From NCBI GenBank assembly GCA_910584915.1, contig CAJUDM010000022.1, positions 16,240-80,239 on the forward strand: DNA of 64,000 nucleotides, given 5' to 3'. Origin of the DNA: an uncultured Lachnospiraceae bacterium. Its GTDB lineage: Bacteria > Bacillota > Clostridia > Lachnospirales > Lachnospiraceae. Positions 52,282-60,280 of the stretch are shown one piece after another. The notes under the pieces are model-generated. The model saw only the letters and a list, made by a program, of their open reading frames with translations. It was not told the DNA's origin and did not search any database. Every line of letters starts with the position of its first letter. Position 1 is the stretch's first letter. The position numbers and the translations under genes are program-made.

Positions 52282-53946
52282 TTACACCGTCGCCTCTATC
52301 AACAGCTTATCCCCAAGCACGATCTCTTTCACACCGACTTCCTTCTTTTTGTTGAAATTAAAGCTGAGCATATACCCTTTCTTTAAATGAAAATGGTCGA
52401 GATATTCCGAGAGCTGCTCCTCCCCTCTCTCATGATAGGCATTTCCCCTCCACACTTTCATCTCGATAACGCTCTGCTCTCCGCGGTAATCGATCACCAG
52501 ATCCATCCTCTCGCGACCTCGGGTTTCCGCCTCCACATAGCTGTTTCCTACGCCGTTGATGATCGGCTTTAAAAACAGCATAAAATAGCGCCTGCCCGCA
52601 TCCTCCAGAAAACTCTCATCCCCGTCCCCGTAGAGATCATCAAAAGTTTCCACAAACTTTTCCAGCACACGCCGCACATTCAGATGTCCTCCAACGATAA
52701 ACTGACTCCCCTCCCTGGCGCCCGCGTCGTACATTTTGCTTGTCGCGAACTCCTCGGAAATAAACAGATTGTAAAGTACCGTCTCAAAAATCCGGTTGGC
52801 TATCACCGCCGTCCCGCCTCTGTTTTTGATAAAGCCGAACATCGCCGCCACCTCGATATACTGATTCTGCGGAACATACGGGATCTGCTTCCCCGTAAAC
52901 AACAGTTCATACAATACGGTGCGCAGCATCGGATAATCTTCCAGCTTTCCCGTCAGAGACTGAAACAGTGTATTATTGTCATTGATCAGCAGTTTTATCG
53001 CCTCCAAAAACCCTTTTTTCGTCCATGCGCTGCTCCTGTCGGGATAATTTTCTGTCCCCGCGATCTCTTCATCCATAAACTTGCAGAGCCTTGAAACAAG
53101 ATACGGATAACCGGAAGTATAGTCATAGATCAATCCCGACAGTTCTTCGATATCCATACCTGTCCGATAATCCTTCTCATATTCTTCCAGCATTCCGCTG
53201 ATATCTCCTGCGGAAAAATGCATATCTACATTAAAATCCGCCGCAATATCAAATGATGTACACATCATTTGATCCCGCGGGCAGTCGCCAAATGAAAGCA
53301 AGCTTTCACTTGGCTCGTTGCCTTCGCGAGTATTCCACGGACTGTTCACTTTATGTTCTGCGTCGGGGCGGATCTTCTGTTTCACATATCGAACGTCATA
53401 AACTCCCGTAAGTATTACGGACTGAAACGTAGAAATTTTTCTTCTCATCAGATAATACTGCCGCAGCCCCGCCAGAAAATCAATAAACACCTGATTATTG
53501 GAAGCGGAATCCACTTCATCGATCAGCAGCACGATCTTTTTCCCTGTCCCCCTGCACATCTTTGCCAATAAAATGAACAGTGCCGATAAAGTGACCTCTC
53601 CGGCTTTGTTATATGCATAATATTCAAACTCCCTGTTGATATCTTCCGGCATATTTTCACAACACATCAACAATTGTCTTGAGAAAGCAGCGACAAAATT
53701 TTGTTCAGAAGCAAAATCCGCATAACTGATCCCCTGAAAATCCAGACTGATCACTTCATAGTCCTCTTTTAAATACTCGGCAAGCGCTGTCAACAGCGTA
53801 GTTTTCCCATACTGTCTGGCTCTGTTGATCGTAAAATATTTTTCGGCGTCCACCATCTCCCGGACCTCTTTCAGTCTGTCAGTAAGATCCACCATATAAT
53901 GCAATTCCGGTTCACAATATCCCTCTGTATTAAATTTCTTTACCAT
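52282..53946 (-). CDS. AAA-ATPase with C-terminal PDDEXK nuclease-like domain
   Basis: 554 residues. AAA-ATPase-like domain (about 5-290): Walker A NRARQYGKTTLLTAL near 43-57, Walker B KIVLLIDEVDSASN near 135-148. C-terminal PDDEXK-like domain (about 460-550) with MDLVIDYRGEQSVIEMKVWRGNAYHERG. Proteins of this family are abundant in gut Clostridia and Bacteroidetes and have no settled role. About 29 residues (205-233, including NEPSESLLSFGDCPRDQM) are encoded by an in-frame palindromic element and lie between the family motifs SPWN and AADFNVDM. Confidence 0.9.
   Translation of the reverse strand: MVKKFNTEGYCEPELHYMVDLTDRLKEVREMVDAEKYFTINRARQYGKTTLLTALAEYLKEDYEVISLDFQGISYADFASEQNFVAAFSRQLLMCCENMPEDINREFEYYAYNKAGEVTLSALFILLAKMCRGTGKKIVLLIDEVDSASNNQVFIDFLAGLRQYYLMRRKISTFQSVILTGVYDVRYVKQKIRPDAEHKVNSPWNTREGNEPSESLLSFGDCPRDQMMCTSFDIAADFNVDMHFSAGDISGMLEEYEKDYRTGMDIEELSGLIYDYTSGYPYLVSRLCKFMDEEIAGTENYPDRSSAWTKKGFLEAIKLLINDNNTLFQSLTGKLEDYPMLRTVLYELLFTGKQIPYVPQNQYIEVAAMFGFIKNRGGTAVIANRIFETVLYNLFISEEFATSKMYDAGAREGSQFIVGGHLNVRRVLEKFVETFDDLYGDGDESFLEDAGRRYFMLFLKPIINGVGNSYVEAETRGRERMDLVIDYRGEQSVIEMKVWRGNAYHERGEEQLSEYLDHFHLKKGYMLSFNFNKKKEVGVKEIVLGDKLLIEATV
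53248..53334 (+). repeat. Dispersed palindromic element, copy C, in frame inside the ATPase gene
   Basis: 87 bp, i.e. 29 codons. Plus strand order: a 26-bp palindrome with arms ATCAAATGATG / CATCATTTGAT (53248-53273), CCCGCGGGCAGTCGCC, a small hairpin GAAAGC-AA-GCTTTC, then CTTGGCTCGTTGCC and TTCGCGAGTATT. Same architecture as copy A. It is read through without a stop in the ATPase frame. Confidence 0.8.
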
Positions 53947-54085
53947 TTATCGCACTGCCCCTTTCCCCGCCATATCCGCTTCCTTCCCCTCGATCTTCCT
54001 GACATTTTTTAATTATACTATAGATAACGATAAAAAACAAACCGCTTTGCCGTTAAATTCATATATAGTTTTCCCCATGAAATGT

Positions 54086-54136
54086 AAGGTTTCCGCAAGA
54101 CAACCGAAAGGTTTTCGTAAGGTTGACGCGATAAAA
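54086..54136 (+). promoter_or_regulatory. Operator-like direct repeats and promoter of the ABC exporter operon
   Basis: AAGGTTTCCGCAAG (54086-54099) and AAGGTTTTCGTAAG (54108-54121) are 14-bp direct repeats with two differences, spaced by 22 bp, i.e. two helical turns. TAAAAT (54131-54136) follows as a possible -10. OmpR-type regulators bind such sites; no regulator gene adjoins. Confidence 0.5.
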
Positions 54137-54175
54137 TACTGTTAAGAAAACACCAACAGGAGGAACACCACAGCC

Positions 54176-55099
54176 ATGAACGACTGCATCATCAAGACAA
54201 AAAATCTCACCAAACAATACGGCTCTGTGAAGAGTGTGAACAACTTAAACATCCACGTCCGCAAGGGGCGGATCTACGGTCTGCTCGGCAGAAACGGCGC
54301 CGGGAAGACAACCACCATGAAGATGCTTCTCGGGCTCACAAAGCCCACCTCCGGCGAAGTGATGATCCACGGAAAATCCCTCGCCGGAAACGAGAAGAGT
54401 ATCCTCCCTCGCATCGGCTCCCTGATCGAGTCCCCCGGTTTTTACCCCAACCTCACCGGCACCGAAAATCTGAGGATCTTCGCCGATCTGCGCGGCATAT
54501 CCGACAAGTCCGCGGTCAAAGGCGCCCTGGAACTGGTGAGCCTGCCCTACCGGGATAAGAAGCTTTACTCCCAGTATTCCCTCGGCATGAAACAGAGGCT
54601 CGCCATCGCCCTCGCCGTGATGCACGATCCGGAACTTCTGATTCTGGATGAACCGATCAACGGGCTTGATCCCATTGGTATTGCAGAGGTGCGCTCCTTT
54701 ATCCGAAAGCTCTGCGATGACAGGGGAAAGACCATTCTGATCTCCAGCCATATCCTCTCAGAGATCGCTTTGCTCGCCGACGATATCGGCATCATCGACA
54801 AGGGCGTGCTGTTGGAGGAGGAAAGCATCGGGGAACTGGAGGCAAAAAGCAACAGGCATATCCGTTTCACCGTCTCCGACACTGCCCGCGCCGCCGCAGT
54901 GCTGGAGCATCAGTTCCACGAATACCGTTATTCTGTAGAAGATGCCCACAGCCTGAAACTTCACAACCTCGATCTTTCTGTTGGCAGAATCGTCACGGCA
55001 TTCGTGACAGAAGGGCTCGAGGTGTCGGAGGCGTGCGTCCACGAAGAAGGCCTGGAAAACTATTTTAAGCGGGTGACGGGAGGTGAAGGCATTGCTTAA
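54176..55099 (+). CDS. ABC transporter ATP-binding protein (BcrA/LanF type)
   Basis: 307 residues: Walker A GLLGRNGAGKTTTMKMLLG near 37-55, signature QYSLGMKQRLAIALAV near 137, Walker B PELLILDEPINGLDP near 158, H-switch LISSHIL near 192. Start MNDCIIKTKNLTKQYG fits the lantibiotic-immunity/bacitracin-resistance group. ATG follows AGGAGG. With the two permeases it probably exports or removes antimicrobial peptides from the membrane. Confidence 0.92.
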   Translation: MNDCIIKTKNLTKQYGSVKSVNNLNIHVRKGRIYGLLGRNGAGKTTTMKMLLGLTKPTSGEVMIHGKSLAGNEKSILPRIGSLIESPGFYPNLTGTENLRIFADLRGISDKSAVKGALELVSLPYRDKKLYSQYSLGMKQRLAIALAVMHDPELLILDEPINGLDPIGIAEVRSFIRKLCDDRGKTILISSHILSEIALLADDIGIIDKGVLLEEESIGELEAKSNRHIRFTVSDTARAAAVLEHQFHEYRYSVEDAHSLKLHNLDLSVGRIVTAFVTEGLEVSEACVHEEGLENYFKRVTGGEGIA

Positions 55100-55871
55100 A
55101 CTGATAAAATGTGAATTTCTGAAGATCAGGCGCAAAAAATTATTTCAGATCGCTTTTCTCACCACCTTTATCATGCCGGTCTTCTATTTTCTGATCATAA
55201 AGGAGATAACTCTCGACAATCTCATGTCGGTGGTGCAGGAGGAAAACGGATTTCTGGTGCTGATCCCGCTCTCGATCGTGCTCGCCGCCAACCTGTTTTT
55301 TGAAGAGCAGGATCACGACACCTTAAAAAACCTGCTGTGCGTCCCTGTCTCAAAGGGACAACTCTCTCTGGCGAAGCTTTTTGTCGTCCTGCTCTTCGAC
55401 ATCGCCTATGAACTGGCGGGGTTTTGCATCTGCCTTGTGCTGGCGCTTTTTTCCGGCGTCCCGTTAAACGGCGCCATAAAAGAACTTCTCCTGACGATCG
55501 CCTGCGGCGCGTTGCTCTGGGCGGCGTCGATGCCCTGCCTGCTACTTGTGATCTGGTGCAACCGCTCCTACATCATCTCCGTCCTCATCGCCTTCGCCTA
55601 TACGACGCTCGGCTACATCCTGCACATCAGCGACGCGGTGATCAGGGTGCCGCTCGGATGCAACGTTCCCACCTTCCTCCCGGTCCCCGTGATATTCCGG
55701 TGGCTCTACCAGTTTCACTCTCTGGAAGGTGCAGGTCCTGATATGACGGAGTTTTATGAGGGCTTCAGTCCCTATTTTGTATCGACGCCTGCGATTTTTG
55801 CCATCCTCATGGGGGAGGCACTCCTTTGTATCCTTATCATGATAAAGATTTACGAGAAACAAAAGATATAA
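55083..55871 (+). CDS. ABC transporter permease 1 (LanE-like)
   Basis: 262 residues with about six hydrophobic segments and the family start LLKLIKCEFLKIRRKKLFQIAFLTT. FFEEQDHDTLKNLLCVPVSKGQLSLAKLF near 72-100 is the conserved cytoplasmic loop of these permeases. It overlaps the ATPase gene by 17 nt. Confidence 0.88.
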   Translation: MKALLKLIKCEFLKIRRKKLFQIAFLTTFIMPVFYFLIIKEITLDNLMSVVQEENGFLVLIPLSIVLAANLFFEEQDHDTLKNLLCVPVSKGQLSLAKLFVVLLFDIAYELAGFCICLVLALFSGVPLNGAIKELLLTIACGALLWAASMPCLLLVIWCNRSYIISVLIAFAYTTLGYILHISDAVIRVPLGCNVPTFLPVPVIFRWLYQFHSLEGAGPDMTEFYEGFSPYFVSTPAIFAILMGEALLCILIMIKIYEKQKI

Positions 55872-55975
55872 TCCGAAACGTCAGCCGGACAGCCATGCGA
55901 TACTGTAAAGCGGCAATTATAAAACAGTTCCCTAAAACAGTAATCCCGATAAATTGCAGAAAAGGAGAAAAAGAA

Positions 55976-56794
55976 ATGTTTACCATAATAAAAACAGAAT
56001 TCCAGAAAATAAAACGCTATCACATCCTGCTGATCGGTCTGGTCGGCATGGTATGCTCGCCATTACTGCAATACCTCTCCCAGCTCATCATAAATGAGGA
56101 GCTGAGAGATCCCCACTATAACTTTGCATCCCTGATCGACAACACGATCTGGGGCAACACGCAGATCTTCATGCCGGTCCTGTTCACCCTGACCGCCGGC
56201 TACCTGATCAACCGGGAACACACCGACGACACGCTGAAAAATATCCTGACCGTCCCTGTCTCCTACCGGAGATTCCTCTGCGGGAAGCTTCTATCCGTCG
56301 GCATTCTGGCGGTACTCTTCGGCATTTACAGCCTGATCGTCACCGCGGTGATCAGCGTCCTTGCCCATCTTCCCGATATCAGCTTCGCCGTCTTTGTGAA
56401 AGCCCTGCCACAGATTGCGGCACTCTCCGTCTGCGTGTACATCGTTGTCCTGCCGGTTATCACGTTCTGCAGCCGGAAGCCCGGACTGTTTATGACAGGC
56501 TCGGTGGTATCCTTTCTCGCCGGATACTGTGTGCTGTTTTTTAAACAGGGACTGCTCCGCAACATCTACCCTTTCTCTGCGGCACTGACTGTGATCGGCT
56601 TCGACACCTCCGGCTATGCCGGCACATCGGAAAAGGGAAGTATGCCGCTCGCGCTTCTCTCCCTCGGCGCAATGCTATTGCTCAGTGGCGTGCTTATCCT
56701 GACCGCCAAAGCGCCGGAAAATGCCAAAAAGAAAAAATCCGCGAAGAGAGGCGAGCGCCACCCTGCTCTGCGATACAATAAAACCTCTCGATAA
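55976..56794 (+). CDS. ABC transporter permease 2 (LanG-like)
   Basis: 272 residues from ATG 55976 (AAAAGGAG upstream); an open frame extends back to 55826 into the preceding gene. Starts FTIIKTEFQKIKRYHILLIGL and shows LINREHTDDTLKNILTVPVSYRRFLCGKLLSV, the same loop as permease 1. About six hydrophobic segments and a basic C-terminal tail (KKKKSAKRGERHP). Confidence 0.88.
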   Translation: MFTIIKTEFQKIKRYHILLIGLVGMVCSPLLQYLSQLIINEELRDPHYNFASLIDNTIWGNTQIFMPVLFTLTAGYLINREHTDDTLKNILTVPVSYRRFLCGKLLSVGILAVLFGIYSLIVTAVISVLAHLPDISFAVFVKALPQIAALSVCVYIVVLPVITFCSRKPGLFMTGSVVSFLAGYCVLFFKQGLLRNIYPFSAALTVIGFDTSGYAGTSEKGSMPLALLSLGAMLLLSGVLILTAKAPENAKKKKSAKRGERHPALRYNKTSR

Positions 56795-57040
56795 ATGCCC
56801 TGCGCTTTGAAAATATCGTCCAAAAATCCTCTTGTGTCCTGACAAAATAAACATTATAATGATCTCCCTGCTCCACCGATTCCCCAATCCGCCGGAATGC
56901 CGGGGAAGCCTGCCCTGCCTTCTGCGCGCATCCTCCCTGGCGTATTCCGTTAGCATTGTCCTTTGTCTTATCAAGCAGATTATCTGCCTTATTCGGCAAT
57001 CCTCCGATCTTCCCATCAGGCGTCAAAATTCTTATTTTAT
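56795..57040. other. Convergent intergenic region
   Basis: A minus-strand open frame (56694-57026; 110 codons) covers it and runs into the permease. I cannot place it in a family and it overlaps a real gene by 100 nt, so I do not call it. No clear terminator. Confidence 0.3.
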
Positions 57041-57475
57041 TTAAGAAGCATTAGCTTCTTCATTGGATTTTCTTAACATTTCTTCCATCGCTTTCACATA
57101 TTCATCAAAGGTCATAACCACAGAAGATCCCACAAAACTATAAAGAGTATTTACTGCATTTGGGAAAGCATTTGCTAATGCCTCCCGTAAAGTTGGGCCA
57201 TTCTTCTCTGCCGCTTTCACTCTATCATCAATTTCTTTTTGTATTTCTTCTGCCGTCCTGACTGTTGCAAAACTGCAGGAACCTTTCATCCCATTTCGTT
57301 CCATTGTATTTTGTCCCATAATACTGCGGTCAAAATACACCGGCACGGATGTATAGTCATTAAGACTTTGCTGCCATTTGTCCACAGAAAAATAGGCGTC
57401 CCAATTTCCGGAACTTTTATATTCCTCCATTGTTATCAATTTTTTAATGGCAGCTCCTCTGTCGATCAGAGCCAC
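57041..57475 (-). CDS. Unknown protein at the end of the DUF6033-like cluster, possibly 5'-truncated
   Basis: 144 residues. The first codons (GTG at 57475, reading ALIDRGAAIKK) come from the intergenic repeat that separates the cluster genes, and the position where a relative would have its ATG after GGAGGA reads AAAAG instead. This suggests that the native start was lost and a start in the repeat may be used. The rest has KAAEKNGPTLREALANAFPNAV and a helical C-terminus. No known domain. It may be a truncated or degraded relative. Confidence 0.5.
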   Translation of the reverse strand: MALIDRGAAIKKLITMEEYKSSGNWDAYFSVDKWQQSLNDYTSVPVYFDRSIMGQNTMERNGMKGSCSFATVRTAEEIQKEIDDRVKAAEKNGPTLREALANAFPNAVNTLYSFVGSSVVMTFDEYVKAMEEMLRKSNEEANAS

Positions 57476-57525
57476 CCATGCCCCCTTGCGATAAGTCCGG
57501 ACATATCCTGTTTTACTTCAAATTT
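57418..57525 (-). repeat. Cluster intergenic repeat, copy R1
   Basis: About 105 bp highly similar to R2 (58327-58432) and, over its core, R3 (59195-59266). It includes the hairpin GGCTCTG/CAGAGGAGCC, the block AAGGGGGCATGGG, and ACAGGATATGTCCGGACTTA. It extends into the start of the 57041-57475 gene. Confidence 0.75.
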
Positions 57526-57544
57526 TGTAAAATCAGTACAGCTA

Positions 57545-58324
57545 TCAGATATTCCCCAGAACATCACTGCTGTATGCACCAATCGCACTTTCATAAGCCA
57601 TTGCCGCCTCCGACACCTGTGACTGACTGATGAAATGATAGTTTACAGTCGTATCGAGACCACTTTTTTTCAGAGCATCTTCCATAAGCTGTTTATGATA
57701 TTGCAGCTCTGTCCGTTCTCTGCGCTCCGCCGCTGCTTCCTGACTGCGTTCCAGACTTTCCCTCCTTTGTGCCGCCGCTTTCTCCCGTTTTGCTTTATTG
57801 ATGGCATTCACTTCTGCCACACGTTCTGGAGAATCTGCGCAACCACCGATATAGGTAACATTTCCATCCTCATGTACAACTACCCCACACGGCTGATAAT
57901 CAAGCCCCCGTGCCGCAAATGATGCCTTCAACATTGGAGTTGCATTAAAGAAATCATCGATCTTGCCCTCATAGTAAGCAGCTTTCTCCGGGTCATTTGC
58001 CATCTGTTCCAAAATGTTCGGTGCTATTACAACATCATTACCGCTCATGCTCTTTCCTGCCCGATCAAGGCTTTTCTGGTCTCTCCCGATGCTTTCATAC
58101 CGCACATTTCCATATTTTTGTTTCAGATAATCTTTGTATGCTTCCGTCCGCGACACAGAATCGCTTCCCGTAGTCTGCTTTACGGTGTCCGCAAAAGTAT
58201 GTACATTTCCTGCCTTTGCATGGTTAATCTGTTGGTTAAAGTTATTATTTGATACTTTCCCTGTTGCCTTACCCGGTGTATAGACAGGATAATTTGCTGT
58301 TCCGTTAATTCCTGCTACCGACAT
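57545..58324 (-). CDS. DUF6033-like protein 1
   Basis: 259 residues, soluble, no signal peptide or membrane segment. N-terminal low-complexity part, then TFADTVKQT near 43, EAYKDYLKQKYGNV near 62, DVVIAPNILEQMANDPEKAAYYEGKI near 98-123 and a charged coiled-coil (about 170-220) with ERRERTELQYHKQLMED. These blocks are shared with the 58421-59041 gene. ATG 58324 follows GGAGGATATGGA. Similar proteins occur in multiple copies in Lachnospiraceae; function unknown. Confidence 0.75.
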   Translation of the reverse strand: MSVAGINGTANYPVYTPGKATGKVSNNNFNQQINHAKAGNVHTFADTVKQTTGSDSVSRTEAYKDYLKQKYGNVRYESIGRDQKSLDRAGKSMSGNDVVIAPNILEQMANDPEKAAYYEGKIDDFFNATPMLKASFAARGLDYQPCGVVVHEDGNVTYIGGCADSPERVAEVNAINKAKREKAAAQRRESLERSQEAAAERRERTELQYHKQLMEDALKKSGLDTTVNYHFISQSQVSEAAMAYESAIGAYSSDVLGNI

Positions 58325-58326
58325 TC

Positions 58327-58432
58327 CATATCCTCCATTACTATCAATATTTTATTAGCGGCTCCTCTGTCATTCAGAGCCGCCCATGCCCCCTTATAGT
58401 AAGTCCGGGCATATCCTGTTTTACTTCAAATC
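58327..58432 (-). repeat. Cluster intergenic repeat, copy R2
   Basis: Sits between the stop of the 58421-59041 gene and the start of the 57545-58324 gene. Contains the same hairpin and G-run block as R1 and the ribosome site GGAGGATATGG of the next gene. Confidence 0.75.
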
Positions 58433-59041
58433 TTCCATAAGCTGTTTATGATATTGCAACTCTGTCTGTTCTCTGCGCTTCTCCGCCGCTTCCTCGGCAA
58501 GCTCCTGATACCGCACCCGTCTTGTCCGTTTTGCCGCCTGTTCTGCTCTCACCTTTGCTTCAATCTTTGCCCGCACTTCCGGTTTCAGATCCCCGGTCAC
58601 ATATACATACCCCACACCTTTTTCATCAATACTCACGGCATAAGAAGACATCTCGAATCCATTCATTGACATTTCCGCCTTACATCTTGGAAGGTCATCG
58701 AGCCCTTTCTGGATTATTTTTTCATAATGGGCTGCTTTCTCCGGGTCGTTTGCCATCTTCTCTAAAATATTTGGAGCGATTACAATATTGTTATACCCCG
58801 CTATGCTTGCGCCGAAGTTGTCAATACTCCTTTGGTCGTTACCGATATTTTTCACCATCACGTTTGCGCCATACCGCTGTTTCAGATACTCCACATACTG
58901 TTCCTCCCGCGATGCGGAACTATTTTCTGCAGTCTGCTTTACAGTGTCCGCAAAACTGGTTTTCCCTGTGGCATTATTTTTCTGCGCCTTATTCGCATAC
59001 TGGTATGCCGCCAACATATCATTTACTCCTAAAATACTCAT
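58421..59041 (-). CDS. DUF6033-like protein 2
   Basis: 206 residues, soluble. Starts MSILGVNDMLAAYQYANKAQ, then TSFADTVKQTAENSSASREE, NIVIAPNILEKMANDPEKAAHYEKII near 88-112 and the C-terminal EKRREQTELQYHKQLMED coiled coil, all shared with paralogue 1. ATG 59041 follows AAGGAGAAGAATTATT. Shorter than paralogue 1 by an N-terminal and a C-terminal extension. Function unknown. Confidence 0.75.
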   Translation of the reverse strand: MSILGVNDMLAAYQYANKAQKNNATGKTSFADTVKQTAENSSASREEQYVEYLKQRYGANVMVKNIGNDQRSIDNFGASIAGYNNIVIAPNILEKMANDPEKAAHYEKIIQKGLDDLPRCKAEMSMNGFEMSSYAVSIDEKGVGYVYVTGDLKPEVRAKIEAKVRAEQAAKRTRRVRYQELAEEAAEKRREQTELQYHKQLMEDLK

Positions 59042-59066
59042 AATAATTCTTCTCCTTCCTGCTGAT

Positions 59067-59176
59067 TAACTTTTTACCATGACCGACAATGTGAATCTAT
59101 TGCCTTTTACAATACAGTCCATATCACCGCCATATTTTACTGCACATTTCCTGATATTCTTTAGCCCTATTCCATG
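59067..59176 (-). pseudogene. C-terminal remnant of a GHKL-type sensor histidine kinase
   Basis: A frame reading HGIGLKNIRKCAVKYGGDMD..., then FTLSVMVKS and stop, matches the last part of the HATPase domain of GHKL kinases (the G-x-G-L-x-N box and the following strands). The rest of the kinase is absent; repeat R3 is immediately upstream. GHKL kinases usually pair with LytTR regulators, relevant to the LytTR-like double site at 60077-60108. Confidence 0.65.
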
Positions 59177-59194
59177 CACCTCCTCATTTTACCT

Positions 59195-59266
59195 GCGGCC
59201 CCTCTGTCATTCAAGGCCGCCCATGCCCCCTTGCGCTAAGTCCGGCATGATTTTCCTTACTTCAAA
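59195..59266 (-). repeat. Cluster intergenic repeat, copy R3
   Basis: Begins at the stop codon of the 59257-60006 gene and carries the AAGGGGGCATGGGCGGC block and the CAGAGGGGCCGC hairpin side. It is more diverged than R1 and R2, and the sequence after it is the GHKL remnant. Confidence 0.65.
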
Positions 59267-60006
59267 ATGCCCGCCGCCTCATATGCGGCAATAGAAACCG
59301 CCTTTTTGGTCATGCTGTCCTTATAATATCTCTCGTCTGCTTCCTGCTCCATCAGCCTGCGTTTCAGGGCAGCTTCCTCAGCCAGCCTTTCATATTCTGC
59401 GTGCTTTGCTTCCCTTGCTCTGCGGGCGCGGGCAAATTCTGATGATGAAACAGTAAATTTCAGTTCTCCCACCACACAAGCGTGGTTGATTTCTCCATTT
59501 TCATCAAATGTCATCAGAAAACCTTCGTTCTCACCGGGAGTAGAATTAGATAATAAAAAACTATCCACCCGTTCCATTACTTTTTGTGCAAGTTCCGTGT
59601 TATTTTTCATTTTTTCTTCCAGTTCCGGTGGAATAACCACAGCAATCTTGCCAAGCATTGCATTCATCTTGGCGCGGACTGCCGGACTCTGCATATCGGG
59701 TTCAGCTCCCGACGGTTTCCAGTTCAGAACAGAATCATCCGCATTATTGCTGAAATACTTATCCCACGGATAATCATTCCTCCCCCATAAGGAACTGTCA
59801 ATCTTGGATGTATCCATGACATTGTAATATGCTCCCGGATACTTTGATTGCAGCATTTCCTTAAAACTAACATTCTCTGTTTTCCCTGCCGCTTTCGTAG
59901 CCGCAAGTTCCGCAAAACTCACGCCCTTGCTCTTGCCTGCCGCATTCTTCTGGTACTGTTCCGCCAGATAGTACCCTCCCAATTTGCCTGGCACTCCGAA
60001 ATCCAT
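59257..60006 (-). CDS. DUF6033-like protein 3 (divergent paralogue)
   Basis: 249 residues, soluble. N-terminus MDFGVPGKLGGYYLAEQYQKN, then VSFKEMLQSKYPGAYYNVMDTSKIDSSLWG, KIAVVIPPELEEKMKNNTELAQKVMERV (equivalent to the APNILEKMANDPEKA block of the paralogues) and a C-terminal charged helix EYERLAEEAALKRRLMEQEADERYYKDSM. Same domain order as its neighbours with low identity. First gene of the cluster; GGAGAGAGGAAG precedes the ATG. Confidence 0.7.
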   Translation of the reverse strand: MDFGVPGKLGGYYLAEQYQKNAAGKSKGVSFAELAATKAAGKTENVSFKEMLQSKYPGAYYNVMDTSKIDSSLWGRNDYPWDKYFSNNADDSVLNWKPSGAEPDMQSPAVRAKMNAMLGKIAVVIPPELEEKMKNNTELAQKVMERVDSFLLSNSTPGENEGFLMTFDENGEINHACVVGELKFTVSSSEFARARRAREAKHAEYERLAEEAALKRRLMEQEADERYYKDSMTKKAVSIAAYEAAGILK

Positions 60007-60076
60007 CTTCCTCTCTCCTTTCTTTTTTCATCATTTACTTCTTATATCGGCAGAAATTTTCTGTTTTTCAGGCGGA

Positions 60077-60108
60077 GGGAACGAAACGACTACTTTTCGG
60101 GAACGAAA
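60077..60108 (-). promoter_or_regulatory. LytTR-like double binding site
   Basis: Two identical copies of TTTCGTTCCC (minus strand, 60108-60099 and 60086-60077) spaced by 22 bp, the geometry of LytTR-type response regulator sites (two short direct repeats with a 12-13-bp gap). They lie 71-102 bp before the start of the first cluster gene, with TATAAG as a possible -10 at about 60042. Confidence 0.55.
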
Positions 60109-60280
60109 GGCATAAATGCAGTACGGAAATTTCAAAAACAGGCCTAAAGTTTTTTGCCATTCATCCGATATAAGGGTGGTAATCTGCTTTTGTGTATTAT
60201 TTGGCATTCAGTTCCACCAAAACAATCTCCGGACGGTTATTGAAACTATCCGGCTTATTCATGCATCAGAAATACTATTC

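Noticed and set aside
56694..57026. Minus-strand open frame of 110 codons converging into the LanG-like gene
   Set aside because: Overlaps a real gene by 100 nt, no ribosome site, no family recognised.
57418..59266. Possible CRISPR-like array from the repeats R1-R3
   Set aside because: Only three repeats, spaced by whole genes; no short regular spacers and no cas genes.
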